A program made the position numbers and the translations under genes. From assembly GCA_017558005.1 (NCBI GenBank), contig JAFYWN010000001.1, positions 28,372-92,371 of the forward strand: DNA of 64,000 nucleotides, read 5' to 3'. The number at the start of each line of letters is the position of its first letter. Positions within the stretch are counted from its first letter, which is position 1. Below the pieces are notes generated by a model that worked only from the letters and a program-made list of their open reading frames with translations, searched no databases and was not told the origin of the DNA. The DNA comes from Kiritimatiellia bacterium. GTDB taxonomy: Bacteria; Verrucomicrobiota; Kiritimatiellia; RFP12; DVOR01. Below, one piece after another: positions 59,681-64,000 of the stretch.

Positions 59681-59729
59681 TACAAAAAAGCACGATTTAG
59701 CAAGTTAAAGAATAGTGCGGTGAAACCGC

Positions 59730-59987
59730 TCAATTTTCTTCAATCGTGGAAATGCAGTGCTTGTCTCCGATAATCACAAGCGAGCTCATCTTTATGTTGC
59801 CAGTCCACCGATTGTATAGTTTAACTCTTACAGCCTCGAACGACGAGCCGTCAGAGATGGTCACCGCATAGCGATTGTGCCAACATAGCACAATCGTGAT
59901 TAATATCGCCGTAACGCAAACCAGCAAAGTGCAGCGCATGGCCAGAGGCGTGCGCTGCCAAGTCTCGATAATTCTGAACTTCTTCAT
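59730..59987 (-). CDS. Small inner-membrane protein
   Basis: 85 residues: a basic N-terminus, one membrane helix (CTLLVCVTAILITIVLCW) and a small beta-like exterior domain. AAAAGGAG lies 5 bases before the start. It follows the integrase gene by 16 bases. Function unknown; a superinfection-exclusion role is possible. Confidence 0.6.
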   Translation of the reverse strand: MKKFRIIETWQRTPLAMRCTLLVCVTAILITIVLCWHNRYAVTISDGSSFEAVRVKLYNRWTGNIKMSSLVIIGDKHCISTIEEN

Positions 59988-60003
59988 GTTAACTCCTTTT
60001 AGA

Positions 60004-61128
60004 TTACCAATCAAATGCCACCGACCGTGCGCGACTCGGATCAGCGTAATACCGGCTCACTGTCATAATGTTGTCGCCGGAGACCTGTACGGCAGCCTCG
60101 GCACCGTGCTCGCGGTAAATTCTATCAATGCACATTTTGCGGAGCTCGTAAGAGGCCTTCGAACCTGCCCATCCGAGCTTGCGCATCTCTAAATTAATCC
60201 ACTTAAATACGTTCGCATCGCTAACCAGGCGATCGCCGTCACCCGCAGCAGCCTTCAGCCTGTTGAATAATTCCTGGCTAATTGGTATTCGCGCTGTACG
60301 ACCGCTTGAATTGGCCGTCTTATGTGGAACATAGGATATCGTCGCTATATCAGCATTGCACCTGAACCAATCCCACCGACACAGCAAGGCATCGCTATTG
60401 CGCATCCCAAGCTGAAGCATTAAAGTCGCCGCCACCCATGCTTCAGGATAATCCTTTTCCAGTGCACGATACCACTCCAGAGTAGTGTTGCGCAACACCT
60501 CCGGCGGTTGAAGATACCGGCAGCCACTCTTAACCGAACCTCGCGCCTCTGGAAACTCCGGCACATCAAACACCCAACCCTTTTTCTCGTATACGCGCCT
60601 CGTCCACTTGGCGAATAAACTACGCATGTGCTGAAGATTGCCGAATGCACTAATAGGCTTAGCGCCATCGGCCAACGCCAGCTCGACATACATCTCCATC
60701 CGATCAAGCGTAAGGTCAGACACCTTACTGCTATCGCTCAATCCAACCATGCGCAACACACGCTTGCATGACAGAATGGCCTGATAAACCGTGGAAGGTG
60801 ACGGCGTGCCGTTGATGCTGAATTCAACATTAGCAGCCCGCTCATACTCAATGAATAAATCGCGCCACGACGGCTCCGATTGAGTAGTCTTCTTCGCTTG
60901 AAAATATTCGTCGTTTTCAATTTGCGCGGCCCACGTGGACACCCACTTACGTGCAGCAGGCGTCGGCCGATTACGACCATCTACAGCGTCCAACCCCTGG
61001 ATCGGCGCCACTTGCCGGTAAAGCTTTCCATCGTAACGCTTCATGCCGTACAAACGACCGTTACGAACATATAGCAAATTGCCAATCCTAACAAACTTAC
61101 CGTCCGTCTTCTTTAATGATTCCGTCAT
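60004..61128 (-). CDS. int: Tyrosine integrase
   Basis: 374 residues. The C-terminal catalytic domain has R243 (LGMRNSD), K270 (VPHKTANS), the box YELRKMC with R330 (the usual H of HxxR is Y) and the nucleophile region VSRYYAD (Y360 or Y361). A core-binding domain with RRVYEKKGW lies before it. It catalyses site-specific integration and excision. GAAGGAG precedes the start. It lies at the right border, facing inward, 132 bases from the 31-bp repeat. Confidence 0.93.
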   Translation of the reverse strand: MTESLKKTDGKFVRIGNLLYVRNGRLYGMKRYDGKLYRQVAPIQGLDAVDGRNRPTPAARKWVSTWAAQIENDEYFQAKKTTQSEPSWRDLFIEYERAANVEFSINGTPSPSTVYQAILSCKRVLRMVGLSDSSKVSDLTLDRMEMYVELALADGAKPISAFGNLQHMRSLFAKWTRRVYEKKGWVFDVPEFPEARGSVKSGCRYLQPPEVLRNTTLEWYRALEKDYPEAWVAATLMLQLGMRNSDALLCRWDWFRCNADIATISYVPHKTANSSGRTARIPISQELFNRLKAAAGDGDRLVSDANVFKWINLEMRKLGWAGSKASYELRKMCIDRIYREHGAEAAVQVSGDNIMTVSRYYADPSRARSVAFDW

Positions 61129-61149
61129 GCCTATTTACTCCTTCTGTTG

Positions 61150-61259
61150 CACAATGATATCACAGAGTGTAACTAAAAAGCAAACTTTATTGGCATTCAA
61201 TACGGAACAATACGGAACAATAACGAAAATGCAAACACCGCTAAACCCCTTTAAAATCA
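61150..61259. promoter_or_regulatory. Integrase upstream region with short direct repeats
   Basis: AATACGGAAC occurs twice in tandem (about 61199-61218), followed by AATAACG, between the integrase start and the border repeat. Such repeats could be arm-type integrase sites. Confidence 0.45.
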
Positions 61260-61290
61260 ACACATTCGCCAATAATCACCGCATTTTCAA
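61260..61290 (-). repeat. Right border 31-bp inverted repeat
   Basis: Perfect reverse complement of 21123-21153. Confidence 0.9.
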
Positions 61291-61301
61291 GGTTTTCCCA
61301 A

Positions 61302-61348
61302 AAACATTTAAAATACACTGAAACTTAACGTGAGTTTCAGTCAAACTG
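61302..61348 (-). repeat. 22-bp-period units at the right border
   Basis: On the minus strand GTTTGACTGAAAC starts at 61346 and GTTTCAGTGTATT at 61324, 22 apart. The 15-mer 61334-61348 is the reverse complement of 21095-21109. CTGAAACT...AGTTTCAG also forms a hairpin. Confidence 0.7.
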
Positions 61349-61672
61349 GCGCGGCATCAGGCTTGGATTGGAGGGTAATCGCGCTTGGATTATCGCCAAG
61401 CCAAGCGCGACGGACAAGCGATTGATAGTCAAGAAGCAAAGAGGCATGGACTTGCGCCCCAAAAGAGTCCAATCAGTAATAACGTCCTGCTGCAATTGAT
61501 GATGCTCATGGCGATCTCCGTTCTGATACTTAAATTATAGCGAAAATCTAAGACTGCTACACCTTATTGAACATAATTATCAAAGAAAATCCACCATAAA
61601 GACTAAGAGACTGCTGCGCTTTTAGAATCAATTCTAAGCCTATAAAAAGTGACTTTGTATACGTCCCCCCAA
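61349..61672. other. Intergenic region right of the prophage
   Basis: No gene supported. CGCTTGG...CCAAGCG (near 61389-61408) makes a hairpin around ATTATCG-type sequence. Probably chromosomal. Confidence 0.4.
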
Positions 61673-61939
61673 TTAAAGGAGTAAAAATATCCATCCGTTT
61701 AGAAATATCAAAACACCAATCACACCTCCAACGACAAAGCCACCAAATGAGTCCACAATCGCACATCCAATACATCCGCCAATTACAAAACCAAGAACGA
61801 CTTCTAAGAGAATTAAGAGGCAAGATTCTTTAGCATGCCGTTTCATTTCCTCTTGACGTCCCAATTCTTTGCCTTGCTCAAATGCTTTTTTACACATCTG
61901 TTCGTCCCCACCCCTTTCTACATCACTTTGCTTAAACAT
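61673..61939 (-). CDS. Small membrane protein with glycine-rich helices
   Basis: 88 residues: a charged N-terminal helix (EQGKELGRQEEMKRHAKE), then hydrophobic, Gly-rich helices (VVLGFVIGGCIGCAIVDSFGGFVVGGVIGVLIFL), resembling glycine-zipper proteins. GAGGGG precedes the chosen ATG; an upstream ATG at 61951 is possible. It follows the lipoprotein gene across a strong terminator. Confidence 0.55.
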   Translation of the reverse strand: MFKQSDVERGGDEQMCKKAFEQGKELGRQEEMKRHAKESCLLILLEVVLGFVIGGCIGCAIVDSFGGFVVGGVIGVLIFLNGWIFLLL

Positions 61940-61973
61940 TTGACCCCTCATAAGAATGATTGTTCATAAATCA

Positions 61974-62011
61974 ATACACACTGTTACTACATAGCAGATA
62001 ACAGTGTGTAT
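61974..62011 (-). terminator. Terminator of the OB-fold lipoprotein gene
   Basis: Perfect 13-bp stem ATACACACTGTTA/TAACAGTGTGTAT with a 12-base loop, then TGATTTATG on the minus strand. Confidence 0.7.
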
Positions 62012-62035
62012 ATTTAATGAGTGATTAATCAGTGT

Positions 62036-63004
62036 TTAAAGAACTGTACAATAATCCATTGCGATGGTAGAGAGAACGATTCTATTCGATGGCTTGCCGC
62101 GAAATCTAATATACTGCCCCACTCTAAACCGTGCTGCTTCATGGTGAGGCATATTATCAAACCTAGCAGAAATTGTTCCACTTGAAGTCCTTATAATTAA
62201 TTTTACTTCTCTTGTAAAAGCAGTAACTTGGACCTTCTCAATTTGTCCAGAAAGTGTTATCACTTTACCCATAAAGCGAGCACGATGACGATCGGTTTCT
62301 TCATTATCATAAATATCATTTCCTGTTTCTGAGCGGAAAGTAAGTTCTCGAAAGACCTCAGCTATCGCGGCTTCTGTCAGTTCAAGATTATTATCCATAC
62401 AATACTCAGGCGAATTTCGTCTTGCCTCTTCAGCACGTCTTGCAGCCTCTATTGCTTCTTCTTCAGCACGCAACCTTGCTTCTTCTTCAGCACGAATTCT
62501 TGCCTCTTCTTCGGCACGTCTTCTCTCTTCTTCTTTTTGCTTGCGCAATTCTTCTCGGCGTACACGTTCTTTTTCTTTTGCCTCTACAACTAACGCTTCA
62601 ACCTGAGCAACCTTCTCTTTGCACTTCTGAAGACGTTCCAAAGATGTTTCAATTTGCTCTGTGTGCCCTGCAGCTTGGGCCTTAGCATACATATCTTGAG
62701 CCTTAGCTATTAGTTGCTTAGCTGATGCCACCCATTTATCATGGCCAGTTATAAAGTCGTTTGAATCTTCAGGTAAAAGAGATTCAAATTCGTATGAAAT
62801 TGCTAAATCACCAAGTTTTTTTAATGCCTCAGCATTTCCTAGTGCTGCAGATTCTGCATATTTTTCCGTCGCCTCAGAAAACTTACCCAGAAGTTCAAGT
62901 TTGCGACCTTTATTTAGCAAAGATACGTCTTTAGGATCGCACCCTGTTGCTCCAATAAGTATCGCAGTCGTCAGCACAACTGAGAGAATTTTTACCATGT
63001 TCAT
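62036..63004 (-). CDS. Lipoprotein with coiled coil and tRNA_anti-like OB fold
   Basis: 322 residues. Lipoprotein signal (VLTTAILIGATGC, Cys at about residue 22), a TPR/Sel1-like helical part (FSEATEKYAESAALGNAEALKKLGDLA), a long Arg/Glu coiled coil (about 145-200) and a C-terminal tRNA_anti-like OB domain (GKVITLSGQIEKV...RFRGKPS). Likely anchored to an envelope membrane, function unknown. AAAGGATGACG precedes the start. Confidence 0.75.
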   Translation of the reverse strand: MNMVKILSVVLTTAILIGATGCDPKDVSLLNKGRKLELLGKFSEATEKYAESAALGNAEALKKLGDLAISYEFESLLPEDSNDFITGHDKWVASAKQLIAKAQDMYAKAQAAGHTEQIETSLERLQKCKEKVAQVEALVVEAKEKERVRREELRKQKEEERRRAEEEARIRAEEEARLRAEEEAIEAARRAEEARRNSPEYCMDNNLELTEAAIAEVFRELTFRSETGNDIYDNEETDRHRARFMGKVITLSGQIEKVQVTAFTREVKLIIRTSSGTISARFDNMPHHEAARFRVGQYIRFRGKPSNRIVLSTIAMDYCTVL

Positions 63005-63583
63005 ATCGTCATCCTTTTACCCTTCTAGTAAGCGTCGCATTCTCCAAGGGCAAAAAAAACGCGGCGTGCTTTTGTTGCGTGTCAAACAAGAGGCACCGCC
63101 AAGCGCCCGATAAAAAACACGAACAAAAGACACGCCACGTGTGAGTACACACGTAGCGCACCTTACATATCCGGCTTTTTATCTGAAAAATTGGCGGTTT
63201 CCTTGTAAAGCCAAATACGCAATACTGCGTACATCGCATAGGTTAGGTTGCCCACCCTATGCACTCTCTCGCTCCCTGTAGTTAATAGCGATAAATCGCT
63301 AACAAGTGGAGAAGCCGACTGTTGTTGGTACTACAATCGGTATGTCGTTTCAATCAATTCTTACATCATTCCTTTCATTTCGCAAAATGAATCATGTTAG
63401 CAACCTGTTATGATGAAAACCAACATTGTGCATACTATCACAAATATGGTCCCTCGTAAACTCAAAAATGAACCAAATAATCTTGCATTACGATTCCTTC
63501 TGAGCCTCTCCCCGCCGCCAATCACCAACAAGTCAACCCTACGTCACCGCCAATTGCAGCCACGTTATTCTCCAAGCCAAGCG
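63005..63583. other. Intergenic region
   Basis: No gene supported. TAGCGATAAATCGCTA (63287-63302) is a short palindrome. The phrase GGTACTACAATCGGTATGTC near 63327 looks repeat-like but occurs once. Confidence 0.4.
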
Positions 63584-63863
63584 CTTTCATTTCTTCGGCC
63601 CTTCGTACTATTTTCTAGAATTTTCTAAACAGGTCTAAAAAGTCCCCGGCCAAAAATTGTACTGTTTGAGATTTCTTCCCGAGCGGAAATTTCCCCTTAA
63701 AATAATTTGCACGGAAAGATTTTGTACTGTTTAAATTTTGCACGGATAGTACAAATTGTACTGATTTTAAGCCTAAAATTACCAGCCCTAAAATATTCAA
63801 GATAAGTTATTGTAAATGAATAAGTTACGGCTCGGTAAATATAGTACAAAGTATTGAAGAGAC
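63584..63863 (+). repeat. MITE-like element, copy C
   Basis: About 280 bp, same orientation as copy B and the most similar to it. Ends TTTCATTTCTTCGGCCCTTCGTACTAT and ATAGTACAAAGTATTGAAGA are imperfect inverted repeats. B and C flank the prophage plus the 62-kb gene pair as direct repeats about 42.5 kb apart. Confidence 0.8.
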
Positions 63864-64000
63864 AATGCAAGTGTTTTTTCTGTAAATTCACGCGGACTCA
63901 TAGCTTTTTAGCAACATAAAGATAACGGTAATTAGTGACCTCCCAAGTGTCACTAATGTCTGCACAAAGAGCACTAACTAATCTAAGCAAAGATGCTACA
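63864..64000. other. Window end
   Basis: Nothing supported; AGTGACCTCCCAAGTGTCACT (63935-63955) is a short inverted repeat. Confidence 0.3.

Larger units (their letters stand above)
21123..61290 (-). mobile_element. Prophage, about 40 kb
   Basis: A continuous block of phage genes, all but one on the minus strand: tyrosine integrase at the right end, regulators, replication, large terminase, holin/spanins, tail, polyvalent protein, scaffold, capsid, portal. All core morphogenesis genes look intact. There is no sheath, tail-tube or tape-measure hallmark, so a podovirus-like particle is the best guess. The borders are set by the inverted 31-bp repeats and by gene content; the exact att core is not identified (a 7-bp GTGTAAC is shared directly at 21150 and 61167, too short to rely on). 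Confidence 0.9.

Noticed and set aside
21150..61173. Direct GTGTAAC at both borders as att core
   Set aside because: Seven bases, not symmetrically placed; expected by chance in 100-base windows.
63321..63356. Single CRISPR-repeat-like phrase
   Set aside because: One copy only, no spacers or cas genes; a CRISPR call needs regularly spaced repeats.

Overview
The window suggests a Gram-negative anaerobe of the PVC group (Verrucomicrobiota/Lentisphaerota/Kiritimatiellae type). The clues are an AlgE-like outer-membrane barrel, a Sec-exported thioredoxin-fold protein, a flavodiiron protein, TadE/Flp pilins and a Verrucomicrobiota-style repeat domain. This assignment is inference; no rRNA or other decisive marker is present.

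Layout. 1-21,060 is chromosome: an unknown gene end, rpsT, a Sel1-repeat protein, an AlgE-like barrel, fusA, a P-type ATPase behind a yybP-ykoY (Mn2+) riboswitch, a nucleosidase operon, a flavodiiron protein, a 3D-domain lipoprotein, proC-proB, a Flp/TadE/TadG-like pilus cluster whose last gene carries an in-frame TGA, and a thioredoxin-fold protein. About 21,120-61,290 is one prophage, almost entirely on the minus strand. From its 5' (right) end it reads: tyrosine integrase; a ribbon-helix-helix regulator with palindromic operators inside its promoter; small membrane and zinc-binding proteins; a GC-rich, gene-poor zone with two 110-nt paralogous hairpins; replication genes (winged-helix protein, DnaB-like helicase, SSB-tailed protein, MazG-like protein); large terminase; holin and overlapping Rz/Rz1-like spanins; tail and fibre genes (one ending in a trypsin-like protease, one collagen-like); a 2567-aa polyvalent protein; scaffold, capsid, portal; and a tandem-repeat coiled-coil protein. 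I find no endolysin, DNA polymerase, RNA polymerase, reverse transcriptase or CRISPR array. 61,290-64,000 is chromosome again, with a small membrane protein and an OB-fold lipoprotein.

Repeats are the other theme. A ~283-bp MITE-like element with terminal inverted repeats occurs three times (2801, 20772, 63584) plus a terminal fragment (4601). Arrays with a strict 22-bp period lie beside these elements and at both prophage borders. The borders carry a perfect 31-bp inverted (not direct) repeat, which suggests integration within a host inverted repeat.

The best candidates for something undescribed are: (1) the hairpin zone at 57.7-58.2 kb, whose two hairpins differ by compensating changes; (2) a two-hairpin intergenic module recurring in the phage with covarying stems; (3) the fibre-protease fusion; (4) the inverted-repeat integration context; and (5) a very short promoter-to-terminator transcript on the strand opposite to all late genes.
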